Positions 28,173 through 37,386 of a DNA stretch of 64,000 bases are shown piece by piece. The notes beneath the pieces are model-generated. The model worked only from the letters and a program-made list of their open reading frames with translations, was not told where the DNA came from and did not search any database. The stretch spans positions 124,001 through 188,000 of the forward strand of contig NZ_RXNQ01000033.1 of NCBI RefSeq assembly GCF_004138205.1, in the 5' to 3' direction. Each line of letters starts with the position of its first letter. The stretch's first letter is position 1. The translations under genes were made by a program, and so were the position numbers. The DNA is from Pedobacter sp. SYP-B3415. Its GTDB lineage: Bacteria; Bacteroidota; Bacteroidia; Sphingobacteriales; Sphingobacteriaceae.

Positions 28173-29030
28173 ATGTCTGGCTGTGAAGTAATCGATATAC
28201 AAGGTCCGGTATCGCTTGCAGATGAACCTCTTGACCGTGCTCCTGACTTAAGTTCTTGTCCGCCGGGGTTACGTCCGGCACTCAAACTGATTTTAAGCCA
28301 GCTGCCTGTGGTGTATGTATTCCTGGTTTGTACGCAGACCAGTACACCGCATTTGCTGGTGGTGTGCGGCCCGGCGTGCGATCGAAAGTTAGCCGGCTTC
28401 GAACCGCTTGTTGAGCTGGCTTTGTTATCGTGTCCGCTTTCTTTTGGTCTGTATAGTTACGCGTCAATCCGTTCACTTCTCTCAGCCGGCAATCCGTACT
28501 ACTCCGTGTGTTGCCGGGTAAACAACCTGATCTATATGAAGCAAGGCTTTGCCATTCCGCCGGCAGGGCGCGGGGCCAATATGCATATGCTGGCTTCGGC
28601 GGCCCGGTTTGAACAGGGGATGGGCAGATCGCTTGCTTTTTACGAGAATGCGGCTTCGTTCTTAAGCTCGGGTCAGTTGGGTATGGCGGCGTTCTCTATG
28701 CATCAGACCTGTGAACAAAGTTTGCGCATTCTCGCGCTGTGCGTGCGTGGCCGCGAAATACGTAGTCATTCGCCTACTGTCCTTTACAGGCACGCCAGAA
28801 CGTTCGCTGCGCTGGATGGCTCATTTGGTGCTGTACCTGCAGAAGAAACACGTATGCTGCGGCTGCTTGAGGAAGCTTATTCGGGTGCGAGATATGATGA
28901 AGCGTACACAATTTCTGAATCTGATGCCTTCCGCCTGTTTGATCTTTGTGGTGGGCTAGTTAGTCGCTGCTGTGAAGCCTTTACCCTATATATTGATAAC
29001 TGGCTGGCAAAAATGCAGTTTGAAGGCTAA
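28173..29030 (+). CDS. HEPN-domain protein with a divergent N-terminal domain
   Basis: 285 residues. The C-terminal part (about 145-275) has the HEPN helical pattern: a helix with A-F-S-M-H-Q-T-C-E-Q-S-L-R followed by R-G-R-E-I-R-S-H. This contains the R-x4-6-H arrangement associated with HEPN ribonucleases. The N-terminal region (about 25-140) has alternating strands and helices, where related Bacteroidota proteins carry a nucleotidyltransferase fold. The catalytic G-S and D-x-D residues of that fold are not present, so it would be inactive or unrelated. It is the second gene of a two-gene unit. An RNA-cleaving or RNA-binding role is inference. Confidence 0.7.
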   Translation: MSGCEVIDIQGPVSLADEPLDRAPDLSSCPPGLRPALKLILSQLPVVYVFLVCTQTSTPHLLVVCGPACDRKLAGFEPLVELALLSCPLSFGLYSYASIRSLLSAGNPYYSVCCRVNNLIYMKQGFAIPPAGRGANMHMLASAARFEQGMGRSLAFYENAASFLSSGQLGMAAFSMHQTCEQSLRILALCVRGREIRSHSPTVLYRHARTFAALDGSFGAVPAEETRMLRLLEEAYSGARYDEAYTISESDAFRLFDLCGGLVSRCCEAFTLYIDNWLAKMQFEG

Positions 29031-29049
29031 GAAACCATCCTTAAAGCCA

Positions 29050-29084
29050 GGGAATGTGTTGATTTTTACACAATCCCGCATTCC
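29050..29084 (+). repeat. Imperfect inverted repeat between the HEPN gene and gapA
   Basis: GGAATG (29051-29056) and CATTCC (29079-29084) flank an inner TGTG/CACA pair. It has no T-run, so a terminator is unlikely. It could be a processing hairpin or an operator upstream of gapA. Confidence 0.35.
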
Positions 29085-29111
29085 GGTTCGGGCTGATGTC
29101 TCAAGAACTGC

Positions 29112-29119
29112 TACCTTTG
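29112..29119 (+). promoter_or_regulatory. -7 promoter element of gapA
   Basis: TACCTTTG, a full TAnnTTTG match, ends 16 bases before the gapA start, giving a leader of roughly 10 bases. A TTCG at 29087-29090 is a weak -33. Confidence 0.65.
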
Positions 29120-29135
29120 CCGTATTAACGGGCAA

Positions 29136-30152
29136 ATGAGAATAGCAATAAATGGCTTCGGCCGAATCGGGCGGGTGTTTCTTCGTCTGGCAATTGAGCA
29201 GGGACTCGATGTCGTGGCAATCAACGATCTTGGTAATCCCGAATCACTGGTGCATCTGTTTAAATATGATTCTGTGCACCGGGGTTTCAAAGGTAAGGTT
29301 TCTTATCATGAGGGTTCGCTTGTGGCTGGCGAACAGTTGATAAGGCTGCTTTCGGAGCCAGACGCAGAAAAACTGCCATGGAAAGATCTTGCTGTAGATG
29401 TGGTTGTTGAAGCTACAGGCCGTAACCTGACCCGGGCTAAAGCACAGGCGCATCTGGCCGCCGGGGCCAGCCAGGTGCTTATTTCTGCACCATCCGCAGA
29501 CAGGGATATACCGATGGTTGTGCTCGGGGTAAATGACGATAATGCCGACCTGGATGCGCCGGTGCTTTCAAATGCTTCCTGCACCACCAACAATGTCGCG
29601 GCAATGATAAAAATCCTGGACGACACCTGGGGAATTACAGAAGGGTACATTACCACTGTGCATTCTATGACCGGCGATCAGAACCTTCACGATGCGCATC
29701 ACAAAGACCTCCGGCGTGCGCGGGCTGCTTCCGCATCGATTATCCCAACTACAACAGGTGCCGCGAAGGCTATTACCCATGTTTTTCCGCATCTTGAAGG
29801 TAAACTGGGTGGCGCCGGTATCCGTGTACCTGTGCTAAATGGCTCACTTACCGATTTCACCTGTCTGTTGAACAAACCGGCAACAGTTGCTGAAATTAAC
29901 GGAGCTTTCCATCGCGCTGCAAATGGTCCGCTCAGAGACATCCTGGAATACACGGAAGATCCAATTGTCTCAGTAGATATTCTGGATAATCCGCATTCTT
30001 GTATATTTGACGCACAGCTAACTTCCGTTGTCGGCGATCTTGTTAAGGTTGTAGGCTGGTATGATAACGAATACGGTTATTCAAGCAGGCTGGTCGATGT
30101 ATTGAAGAAAATACAGCTTCGGAACTACAATAGCCCGGACGAAAAGGTATGA
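29136..30152 (+). CDS. gapA: Glyceraldehyde-3-phosphate dehydrogenase, type I
   Basis: 338 residues. It catalyses the phosphorylating oxidation of glyceraldehyde 3-phosphate in glycolysis. The NAD-binding G-F-G-R-I-G-R is at 7-13, the catalytic Cys in S-N-A-S-C-T-T-N-N near 148-156, and the C-terminal W-Y-D-N-E-Y-G-Y near 311. It is the first gene of a gapA-GNAT-pgk unit; its TGA overlaps the acetyltransferase ATG (ATGA). Confidence 0.97.
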   Translation: MRIAINGFGRIGRVFLRLAIEQGLDVVAINDLGNPESLVHLFKYDSVHRGFKGKVSYHEGSLVAGEQLIRLLSEPDAEKLPWKDLAVDVVVEATGRNLTRAKAQAHLAAGASQVLISAPSADRDIPMVVLGVNDDNADLDAPVLSNASCTTNNVAAMIKILDDTWGITEGYITTVHSMTGDQNLHDAHHKDLRRARAASASIIPTTTGAAKAITHVFPHLEGKLGGAGIRVPVLNGSLTDFTCLLNKPATVAEINGAFHRAANGPLRDILEYTEDPIVSVDILDNPHSCIFDAQLTSVVGDLVKVVGWYDNEYGYSSRLVDVLKKIQLRNYNSPDEKV

Positions 30153-30580
30153 TCGGATTGATAAAAGCCGCTGATACACTACCATTGCGAAGCCTTGTGC
30201 TGCGGGATGGAAAACCGCTTGATGCCTGTATTTTCCCTACAGACGAAATTGAAGGGTCGTTTCATGTCGGGTATCTTTCAAACGATGAGCTTGTCTGCAT
30301 TGCATCGTTTTTTCCTGAGGAGCATCCTGGCGATGGTGGTGTTGGCTACAGGCTGAGGGGAATGGCTACAAATCAGCATTACCAGGGGCAGGGGCTCGGG
30401 TCTGAACTGGTAAAGTTTGCCATAGCCTGCCTGACCGAACGGCACGCAGATTATCTTTGGTGTAACGCCCGCGCTGCTGCAATGAATTTTTACCGGCGAC
30501 TGGGCTTTGAAGTAATTTCAGCTGAGTTTGACATCCCGGGTATCGGGCCGCATTTTGAAATGAAGTTAAATCTAAAATAA
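30149..30580 (+). CDS. GNAT-family N-acetyltransferase
   Basis: 143 residues, one GNAT domain. The acetyl-CoA loop is Q-G-Q-G-L-G-S-E-L near 76-84, preceded by the G-M-A-T strand. The C-terminal N-F-Y-R-R-L-G-F near 110-117 is the typical conserved turn. It overlaps gapA by four bases and precedes pgk by five, so it is translated with two glycolytic enzymes. The substrate, small molecule or protein Lys/N-terminus, is unknown. Acetylation of a glycolytic enzyme is only a hypothesis from context. Confidence 0.85.
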   Translation: MIGLIKAADTLPLRSLVLRDGKPLDACIFPTDEIEGSFHVGYLSNDELVCIASFFPEEHPGDGGVGYRLRGMATNQHYQGQGLGSELVKFAIACLTERHADYLWCNARAAAMNFYRRLGFEVISAEFDIPGIGPHFEMKLNLK

Positions 30581-30585
30581 ATACA

Positions 30586-31773
30586 ATGAACACGATTGAT
30601 CAATTTGATTTTAAGGATAAAAAGGCGCTCGTCAGGGTCGACTTCAATGTTCCGCTTGATTCAGAATTCAAGATTACAGATGATAAACGTATGGTGGCTG
30701 CGCTGCCTACCATCCAAAAAATACTTCAAGATGGTGGTTCGGTTATTCTGATGTCGCACCTGGGCAGACCAAAAGACGGTCCGACGGATAAATACTCCTT
30801 GAAACACATTTTGGGCGACTTGTCGCGGATGCTCGATCTTGAGGTGAAGTTTGCTGATGACTGCATAGGCGAGGATGCGGTGAGTAAAGCTAAAAATCTG
30901 TATCCCGGTCAGGTATTGTTGCTTGAAAACCTGCGTTTCTACAAGGAAGAAGAAAAAGGTGATGAGGCTTTTGCAGAGAAATTGTCTAAGCTGGGTGATA
31001 TATACGTAAACGACGCCTTCGGGACCGCGCACCGTGCGCATGCCTCTACCGCGGTTATAGCGCAGTACTTTTCGGGTGCAAAATACTTCGGTTACCTGAT
31101 GGCTGAGGAGCTGAAAAATGCTGAAAAAATTCTGAATCATGCTGACCGTCCGTTTACGGCTATCATGGGCGGCGCAAAGGTTTCTGATAAAATCCTGCTT
31201 ATCGAAAAACTGCTTGAAAAAGTAGATAACCTGATTATTGGCGGTGGTATGGCTTATACTTTTGCCAAAGCGCAAGGCGGCACCATCGGAACTTCCCTGC
31301 TTGAAGCCGACAAACAGGAGCTTTCACTCGAACTTTTAAAGAAGGCTGAAGAGCGCGGCGTAAAAATCTACCTGCCATTCGATACCGTTGTGGCAGATAA
31401 ATTCGACAATGAGGCCAATAGCGAAATCGCTCCGACAAAGGCCATTCCTGACGAATGGATGGGTCTGGATATCGGACCTGAGACGCGCAAATTGTTTGCT
31501 GATGTGATCAGCAACTCAAAAACGGTACTGTGGAACGGACCTATGGGTGTATTCGAAATGGCCAATTTTGAGCATGGTACACGCGCGGTTGCCGACGCGG
31601 TCGTCGCAGCGACGAAAGCTGGTGCATTTACCATGATCGGAGGCGGGGATTCTGCAGCCGCTATTGCCAAATTTGGTCTTGAGGATCAGGTAAGCTTCGT
31701 GTCTACAGGCGGCGGTGCGTTGCTTGAATATATGGAAGGCAAAGAACTGCCCGGCGTGAAAGCAATCGGATAA
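30586..31773 (+). CDS. pgk: Phosphoglycerate kinase
   Basis: 395 residues, a normal length. It transfers phosphate from 1,3-bisphosphoglycerate to ADP. The signature V-R-V-D-F-N-V-P-L is at about 17-25, the H-L-G-R-P substrate motif near 58, G-G-A-K-V-S-D-K near 198, and the C-terminal nucleotide-binding G-G-G-D-S-A-A near 353. It is the last gene of the gapA unit and is followed by a strong terminator. Confidence 0.97.
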   Translation: MNTIDQFDFKDKKALVRVDFNVPLDSEFKITDDKRMVAALPTIQKILQDGGSVILMSHLGRPKDGPTDKYSLKHILGDLSRMLDLEVKFADDCIGEDAVSKAKNLYPGQVLLLENLRFYKEEEKGDEAFAEKLSKLGDIYVNDAFGTAHRAHASTAVIAQYFSGAKYFGYLMAEELKNAEKILNHADRPFTAIMGGAKVSDKILLIEKLLEKVDNLIIGGGMAYTFAKAQGGTIGTSLLEADKQELSLELLKKAEERGVKIYLPFDTVVADKFDNEANSEIAPTKAIPDEWMGLDIGPETRKLFADVISNSKTVLWNGPMGVFEMANFEHGTRAVADAVVAATKAGAFTMIGGGDSAAAIAKFGLEDQVSFVSTGGGALLEYMEGKELPGVKAIG

Positions 31774-31845
31774 GTCTGCCACTTTCTACCACCACAACCC
31801 ATTTTATAGGGTCCGGTGTGTAAAATAGCTATAACAATCTGCAAG

Positions 31846-31880
31846 ACCGGCCAGAGTGAATGCTCTGGCCGGTTTTCTTT
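31846..31880 (+). terminator. Terminator after pgk
   Basis: 11-bp perfect stem ACCGGCCAGAG (31846-31856) / CTCTGGCCGGT (31863-31873), then TTTTCTTTT. Confidence 0.93.
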
Positions 31881-31977
31881 TGGGAAAAAATCCCACCCTT
31901 TACAAACGCGTCTTTTGTGCGTTGCAGCGATATTTTAGGGCCTCCGTTCTGGCTTGAAAATTGTTGAAAACTTTTTT

Positions 31978-32020
31978 GTGGTAAAAAGTGGTGTAAAGTG
32001 GGAGAAGTGATTTACTTTTA
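31978..32020 (+). promoter_or_regulatory. MraZ-box operator and promoter of the dcw cluster
   Basis: Three GTGG(T/G) repeats start at 31978, 31988 and 31998, exactly 10 bp apart; a fourth, weaker GTG lies at 32007. They are followed by TACTTTTA (32013-32020), a near match to the -7 element. Established work shows MraZ binds direct TGGG/GTGG-type repeats with 10-bp phasing in front of its own gene and controls the dcw cluster. Here the repeats cover the -15 to -40 region, suited to repression (inference). Confidence 0.75.
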
Positions 32021-32047
32021 CACTAGATAAAAACTGCATAGACCGTA

Positions 32048-32515
32048 ATGATTCAACTGCTGGGAGAATTCGATTGTAAGCTTGATGCGAAAGGCCGCCT
32101 GAGTGTGCCTTCTTCGCTCAAGAAGCAATTGCCCGATGTTGAGCGCGACGGTCTTGTCGTGAATCGTGGATTTGAAAAACATCTGGTCATCTACCCTAAG
32201 AAAGTTTGGGAGCAGATTGTAGCCGATTTGTCAGCACTGAACCCTTACGAGAAAAAGAATCGCGATTTTATCCGGTTCTTTACCAGGGGGGCTACCGATC
32301 TGTCGCTGGATGCAGCTGGCAGAATTCTTTTGCCGAAAGCGCTGACCGAGTTTGCCGGTATTGGTAGTGATGTTGTGCTGGCTTGCCAGCTTGATAAAAT
32401 CGAAGTCTGGGACAGAGGTGCCTACGAGGGATTGTTTGATGATGAGCCCGAAAATTTTGCAAACCTCGCCGAAGAGGTGATGGGTGGTAAGGAAAGGGGG
32501 ATTCATGGCGTATAA
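32048..32515 (+). CDS. mraZ: Transcriptional regulator MraZ
   Basis: 155 residues with two SpoVT/AbrB-like halves carrying the paired D-x-x-G-R motifs: D-A-K-G-R-L-S-V-P near 13-21 and D-A-A-G-R-I-L-L-P near 88-96. It forms a ring-shaped oligomer that binds repeats upstream of its own gene. It is the first gene of the dcw cluster and overlaps rsmH by 11 bases. It is presumably autoregulated through the repeats at 31978-32009. Confidence 0.96.
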   Translation: MIQLLGEFDCKLDAKGRLSVPSSLKKQLPDVERDGLVVNRGFEKHLVIYPKKVWEQIVADLSALNPYEKKNRDFIRFFTRGATDLSLDAAGRILLPKALTEFAGIGSDVVLACQLDKIEVWDRGAYEGLFDDEPENFANLAEEVMGGKERGIHGV

Positions 32516-33410
32516 TTACCATGTGCCTGTTTTATTGCAAGCATCGGTAGAGGGGCTGAATATTCGTCCTGATGGTGTTTATGTCGATGTGACCTTCGGT
32601 GGCGGAGGGCATTCGCGCGAGATACTCAGCCGGCTTGGACCAAACGGGCGCCTGGTTGCTTTTGATCAGGATCCGGATGCGCAACGCAATCGTCCGGGCG
32701 ATGAACGTTTTATTTTTATAGATCAGAATTTCGGCTTTCTGAAGAATAACCTCCGTCTGAAGGGGTTCAGGCAAGTAGATGGTATACTGGCCGATCTGGG
32801 TGTTTCCTCGCATCAATTTGATGAGGCGGACCGGGGTTTTTCGATCCGCGCAAATGCTGCACTCGACATGCGAATGGATCAGCAGCGAGATCTGACGGCT
32901 GCTCAGGTTCTGAATACCTACCCTGAAGAAGGTCTTCATAAAATCTTTGGCATTTACGGCGAAGTGAAGAATGCGAAAACGCTTGCCCGTACGGTCGTTA
33001 CATCACGTTTGTCTGCTCCTTTCACTGATATTGACGGTTTTAAAGCTGCGATCGGGTCATGTATTCCAAAAGGGAAAACGCATAAGTACCTGGCGCAGGT
33101 TTTTCAGGCACTTCGCATAGAAGTAAATGCAGAGATGCAGATGCTTGAGCAATTCCTGGAGCAGTCTGCCGAGGTGCTGTCGCCGGGCGGGAGACTGGTA
33201 GTTATTTCTTACCATTCACTTGAGGACCGGCCGGTAAAAAACTTTATGGCGCGCGGAAAAATCCGTGGCGAGGTGGAGAAAGATTTCTTTGGTAATCAGC
33301 AGAAGCCGTTCAAAGTCATTACGCGCAATCCTGTCGAAGCAGATGAAGCAGAGATAGCGGCAAATAACCGCGCCCGCAGCGCGAAACTCAGAATTGCAGA
33401 GAAGATATGA
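32505..33410 (+). CDS. rsmH: 16S rRNA m4C1402 methyltransferase RsmH (MraW)
   Basis: 301 residues from the ATG at 32505, chosen because AAAGGGGG lies directly upstream and the N-terminus M-A-Y-N-Y-H-V-P-V-L-L matches the family; a GTG seven codons earlier is less likely. It N4-methylates C1402 of 16S rRNA. The SAM-binding motif is T-F-G-G-G-G-H-S near 28-35, with D-Q-D-P near 52 and the D-L-G-V-S-S-H-Q motif near 97. It overlaps mraZ and ends with an ATGA overlap into ftsL. Confidence 0.96.
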   Translation: MAYNYHVPVLLQASVEGLNIRPDGVYVDVTFGGGGHSREILSRLGPNGRLVAFDQDPDAQRNRPGDERFIFIDQNFGFLKNNLRLKGFRQVDGILADLGVSSHQFDEADRGFSIRANAALDMRMDQQRDLTAAQVLNTYPEEGLHKIFGIYGEVKNAKTLARTVVTSRLSAPFTDIDGFKAAIGSCIPKGKTHKYLAQVFQALRIEVNAEMQMLEQFLEQSAEVLSPGGRLVVISYHSLEDRPVKNFMARGKIRGEVEKDFFGNQQKPFKVITRNPVEADEAEIAANNRARSAKLRIAEKI

Positions 33411-33829
33411 ACAAGTTCAGGGAAAATATCGAAATCATGCCGGAGGCAGAGGAGGATCTCGGAATCAGGATCAAACCTGCGGCCGCGCCATCGTCTGCTG
33501 CGTCAGAAGAGAAAAACCTGCTAACCACCTTTTTCAGAGAAGGTGTGGTATCAAAAGAAACGGCTACAGAAATGCTGCCTTTCCTGATCTTCCTGGCGTT
33601 TATCGGCATGATCTACATCGCTAACAGCCATTTTGCTGTGCGGAATATGCGGAACATTGATAAGCTGAGCAAAGAAGTTAAGGAGTTAAGCTGGGAATAT
33701 AAATCGCTTAAAGCTGACCTGATGTTCAGAAGCAAGCTGACCGAGGTTGCGAAAACGGTCGATACATTAGGTATAAAAGAACTGGTAGAACCACCAAAAA
33801 AAATAGTCATCAACGAAAATGAACATTAG
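33407..33829 (+). CDS. ftsL: FtsL-like cell division protein
   Basis: 140 residues. A cytosolic N-terminus of about 55 residues is followed by one membrane span (about 57-73) and a periplasmic coiled-coil-like helix (about 80-120). This is the FtsL topology, and it lies in the FtsL position between rsmH and ftsI. Sequence conservation in FtsL is low, so the name rests on topology and place. It overlaps both neighbours (4 and 11 bases). It is expected to act with FtsB and FtsQ in the divisome. Confidence 0.82.
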   Translation: MNKFRENIEIMPEAEEDLGIRIKPAAAPSSAASEEKNLLTTFFREGVVSKETATEMLPFLIFLAFIGMIYIANSHFAVRNMRNIDKLSKEVKELSWEYKSLKADLMFRSKLTEVAKTVDTLGIKELVEPPKKIVINENEH

Positions 33830-35921
33830 AACCAATATTCTTCTTCGTGTATACCTGGCTTTCGGGCTGATTGTGCTGTTGGCGGTTGCGGTATTGGTAA
33901 GGCTTTGTCAGGTGCAATACATCCAGGGAGGCAAATGGCGCGCCATGGCCGACAGTCTGTCTACCCGATACATGAACGTAGAGGCCGTACGGGGTAATAT
34001 TTATTCTGTAGATGGAAGCCTGCTTGCTACTTCGGTTCCCGAGTACGAATTGAGGGTTGATCTTTTTGCCGGCGGCATCCAGGAAGACCAGCTGTTTAAC
34101 AGCAAAGTCGATTCGCTGGCGCTGAAACTGGCCTCTTTTTTTAAGGATCGTACGGCAAAAGAATATTCACGTTACCTGCGCCGTGCAAGGCAGGATAGTG
34201 TTCGTTACCTGCTGCTTAAGCGCCGGGTATCTTACCAGGACCTGAAAGAAGTGCGTACATTTCCCTTGTTCAACGTAGGTAAGTACAGTGGCGGACTTAT
34301 CGCTGTCCAACAAAACAAGCGGGTGTTGCCTTTCCGTGCCCTTGCGGCCCGTACAATCGGTTATAAAAATGACAATGTTTCGAACCCGGTTGGGCTGGAG
34401 GGCGCGTACGGGGATTATATTAATGGTGAAACGGGAAAACGCCTGATGCAGCGCATTGCCGGCGGCGTGTGGATGCCTGTCAATGACGAAGCTGAGGTGG
34501 CACCTAAAGATGGCGCAGATATTATTTCTACAATTGATATCAATATGCAGGATCTGGCCCAGAATGCGCTTGAAAAGCAGCTGATCAAGGCCGATGCAGA
34601 CCATGGTACGGTAATCGTTATGGAGGTGAATACCGGTGAAGTGCGTGCGGTAGCCAACTTTACAAAAGACGGAGAAGGGATATACAAAGAGAAATTTAAC
34701 TACGCCATCGCGGCAAGCCAGGATCCGGGTTCGACCTTTAAGCTGGCTTCTTATATGGCATTGCTGGAAGACGGTAAAATTGATACGAACAATTACGTCG
34801 AAACGGGAAATTATAAGATACCCGGGCATACCATCAAAGACTCTCACGGGAGTATCGGTACCGTAACGGTCAAAAAAGCTTTCGAAGAATCGTCTAACGC
34901 GGCTATTGCCAAACTAATCAATACGCATTACAAAGACAACCCGAAGCAGTTTACGGATCATCTTTATGATATCCATATGAACGAAAAGCTGCAGCTGCAG
35001 ATACCAGGGGAAGGCAGACCGGTCATTAAAAACCCATCTAATAAAAGCTGGAACAAAAACATGACCCTGCCGCAGATGGCTTACGGTTATGAAATGCAGA
35101 TTACGCCGCTGCAGATGCTTGCTTTCTACAACGCGGTTGCGAATAATGGCAAATACATCTCGCCAATTTTTGTGCGCGAGATCAGGAGGCTGGGCAGCCC
35201 TGTTGAGCAGTTCCAGGCCCGTGTAATCAAGGACCGCATCTGTTCTGAAGAAACGATAAAAAAATTGCAGGAGATGCTTGAGGGCGTAATCTCCGAAGGA
35301 ACCGGTAAGCAAATCATCTATAACCCGCTGTATAAGGTGGCCGGTAAAACGGGTACTGCACAGGTAGCTGATGATAACCGCGGTTATAAAGGAAAACGGT
35401 CTTATCAGGCATCGTTCTGCGGATACTTCCCGGCAGACAAGCCAAAGTATTCAATGATCGTCGTGATCAACAACCCAAAGAAGATCAGCTACTATGGTGC
35501 CTTTGCCGCAGGTCCGGTGTTCAGGGAAATTGCCGACCGCATTTATGCAAGCGACATGCGCATGTATAACCCGGTTTCGGAATATATTGCCGGAAATGTA
35601 GGTATGCCCCGCGCAAAGTCAGGGCAGATCAAGGCTACTAAAAAAGTTTATCATGCCTTTGGCCTGAAACCATTATTCGCGTCTAATTCGGAATACTTCA
35701 ATGCCGTAGACGATAGCGGCGGACTTGTGTTCGAAGAAAGCAATACGCCGAAAGGAACGATGCCGAACGTAAAAGGTATGGGGCTTAAAGATGCCCTTTA
35801 TCTGCTAGGCAATGTCGGACTGAAAACAAGAATTAAAGGCAGCGGTAAAGTGGTTGCGCAGTCGATCGCGCCTGGAAGCCGCATAGGTAAAGGTTTGTCG
35901 GTTTTTATTGAATTGGAATAG
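33819..35921 (+). CDS. ftsI: Septal peptidoglycan transpeptidase with PASTA domain
   Basis: 700 residues. There is an N-terminal membrane anchor (about 8-28), a pedestal domain, and a transpeptidase domain with active-site S305-T-F-K308, S-S-N near 351 and K-T-G near 510. One C-terminal PASTA-like domain (about 645-700) is recognisable by P-N-V-K-G-M-G-L-K-D-A-L. It cross-links septal peptidoglycan with FtsW. It overlaps ftsL by 11 bases and is followed by murE after seven bases. PASTA at the C-terminus is more typical of Bacteroidota and Firmicutes homologues than of E. coli. Confidence 0.95.
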   Translation: MNIRTNILLRVYLAFGLIVLLAVAVLVRLCQVQYIQGGKWRAMADSLSTRYMNVEAVRGNIYSVDGSLLATSVPEYELRVDLFAGGIQEDQLFNSKVDSLALKLASFFKDRTAKEYSRYLRRARQDSVRYLLLKRRVSYQDLKEVRTFPLFNVGKYSGGLIAVQQNKRVLPFRALAARTIGYKNDNVSNPVGLEGAYGDYINGETGKRLMQRIAGGVWMPVNDEAEVAPKDGADIISTIDINMQDLAQNALEKQLIKADADHGTVIVMEVNTGEVRAVANFTKDGEGIYKEKFNYAIAASQDPGSTFKLASYMALLEDGKIDTNNYVETGNYKIPGHTIKDSHGSIGTVTVKKAFEESSNAAIAKLINTHYKDNPKQFTDHLYDIHMNEKLQLQIPGEGRPVIKNPSNKSWNKNMTLPQMAYGYEMQITPLQMLAFYNAVANNGKYISPIFVREIRRLGSPVEQFQARVIKDRICSEETIKKLQEMLEGVISEGTGKQIIYNPLYKVAGKTGTAQVADDNRGYKGKRSYQASFCGYFPADKPKYSMIVVINNPKKISYYGAFAAGPVFREIADRIYASDMRMYNPVSEYIAGNVGMPRAKSGQIKATKKVYHAFGLKPLFASNSEYFNAVDDSGGLVFEESNTPKGTMPNVKGMGLKDALYLLGNVGLKTRIKGSGKVVAQSIAPGSRIGKGLSVFIELE

Positions 35922-35928
35922 ACGATAC

Positions 35929-37386
35929 ATGCAGTTAACAGAATTATTATACGGTGTTCAGCTCCTGGAAGTGAATGGAAGTACAGAGAAAGAAATTTCT
36001 TCTCTGTGTTTTGATTCGCGCAAGGCTGTACCGGGCTGCGCTTTTTTCGCCATCAAGGGAACGCTGAGTGATGGTCATGTCTTCATTTCTCAAACAATTT
36101 CCGCGGGCGCTACGGCTGTCGTTTGCGAAGATTTTCCGGAAGAACTTCAGCAGGAAGTTACCTATATACGCGTTGCCGAACCGGCAGCTGCGCTGGGAAT
36201 CATGGCCGCCAATTTCTATGGCAATCCTTCTGCTGAACTCAAACTTGTCGGTATAACCGGTACGAACGGCAAAACCACCATTGCAACCCTGCTGTTCAGG
36301 CTATTCCGTGATATGGGTTACAAAGCCGGCCTGCTCTCAACCGTAGAAAATCAGGTAAATGACCGGATTGTTCCGGCTACGCATACCACGCCCGATCCGC
36401 TTTCGCTAAACCTGCTTCTCCGCGAAATGGTTGATGCCGGTTGCGACTACTGTTTTATGGAGGTGAGCTCACACGCAGTGGCCCAGCATCGCATTAGCGG
36501 ACTGTTATTTTCTGGCGGCGTGTTTTCAAACCTGACTCATGATCATCTGGATTTTCATAAAACCTTTGATCAGTATCTGGCTGCAAAAAAAGCTTTCTTT
36601 GATGGTCTGCCCAAGTCGGCCTTTGCCTTGACAAACGTTGATGACAGGAACGGGCTCGTGATGCTGCAAAATACCAGAGCGCACAAAAAAACCTATGCGC
36701 TGAAACAACTTGCTGATTTTAAAGGCAAGGTGCTTGACAACCAGTTTTCGGGTCTGCACATGGAGGTTGATCATGAGGATGTGTACTTCCGCCTGGTTGG
36801 TTCGTTCAATGCATACAATATCATGGCGGTTTACGGCACGGCTGTTCTTCTTGAGCAGGATAAACTCCGCACGTTGACGGCGTTAAGCCGGCTGCAGGGA
36901 GCAGAGGGACGGTTCGACTACCTTGTATCGCCCGAAGGGATCATTGGGATCGTAGATTACGCACATACTCCTGATGCCGTTCAAAATGTGCTGAGCACGA
37001 TCCAAAACATACGGAAAGGCACAGAACAAGTCATCACGGTGATCGGTTGTGGCGGCGACCGCGATAAAAGTAAAAGACCGGTGATGGCCCAGGTTGCCTG
37101 CGACTGGAGTGACAAAGTGATTTTTACTTCCGATAATCCGCGTACAGAAGATCCCCAGGCTATTTTGGAAGATATGCAGGCCGGTGTTACCCCGACCAAC
37201 AGCAGGAAAGTTCTGGTCATCGCTGACCGGAAAGAGGCAATTAAAACCGCTTTTCACCTTGCGACGAAAGGCGACATCATCCTGGTAGCCGGTAAAGGGC
37301 ATGAAAAATACCAGGAAATCAACGGAGTGCGCAGGCATTTTGATGATAAGGAAATATTAACAGCACTTTTTAACCCGGCAAGCTAA
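35929..37386 (+). CDS. murE: UDP-MurNAc-L-Ala-D-Glu:meso-diaminopimelate ligase
   Basis: 485 residues from the ATG at 35929; an in-frame TTG seven codons earlier lies inside ftsI and was not chosen. The ATP-binding motif is [10 protein letters not shown] near 111-120. The D-N-P-R motif near 403 marks the diaminopimelate-specific enzymes, so the peptidoglycan stem contains meso-DAP. It ends in TAATG, sharing a base with mraY. Confidence 0.95.
   Translation: MQLTELLYGVQLLEVNGSTEKEISSLCFDSRKAVPGCAFFAIKGTLSDGHVFISQTISAGATAVVCEDFPEELQQEVTYIRVAEPAAALGIMAANFYGNPSAELKLVGITGTNGKTTIATLLFRLFRDMGYKAGLLSTVENQVNDRIVPATHTTPDPLSLNLLLREMVDAGCDYCFMEVSSHAVAQHRISGLLFSGGVFSNLTHDHLDFHKTFDQYLAAKKAFFDGLPKSAFALTNVDDRNGLVMLQNTRAHKKTYALKQLADFKGKVLDNQFSGLHMEVDHEDVYFRLVGSFNAYNIMAVYGTAVLLEQDKLRTLTALSRLQGAEGRFDYLVSPEGIIGIVDYAHTPDAVQNVLSTIQNIRKGTEQVITVIGCGGDRDKSKRPVMAQVACDWSDKVIFTSDNPRTEDPQAILEDMQAGVTPTNSRKVLVIADRKEAIKTAFHLATKGDIILVAGKGHEKYQEINGVRRHFDDKEILTALFNPAS

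Noticed and set aside
28173..29030. Classical HEPN-MNT toxin-antitoxin call
   Set aside because: The partner has no nucleotidyltransferase motif and the N-terminal domain of the HEPN protein lacks G-S and D-x-D, so the standard name does not fit.
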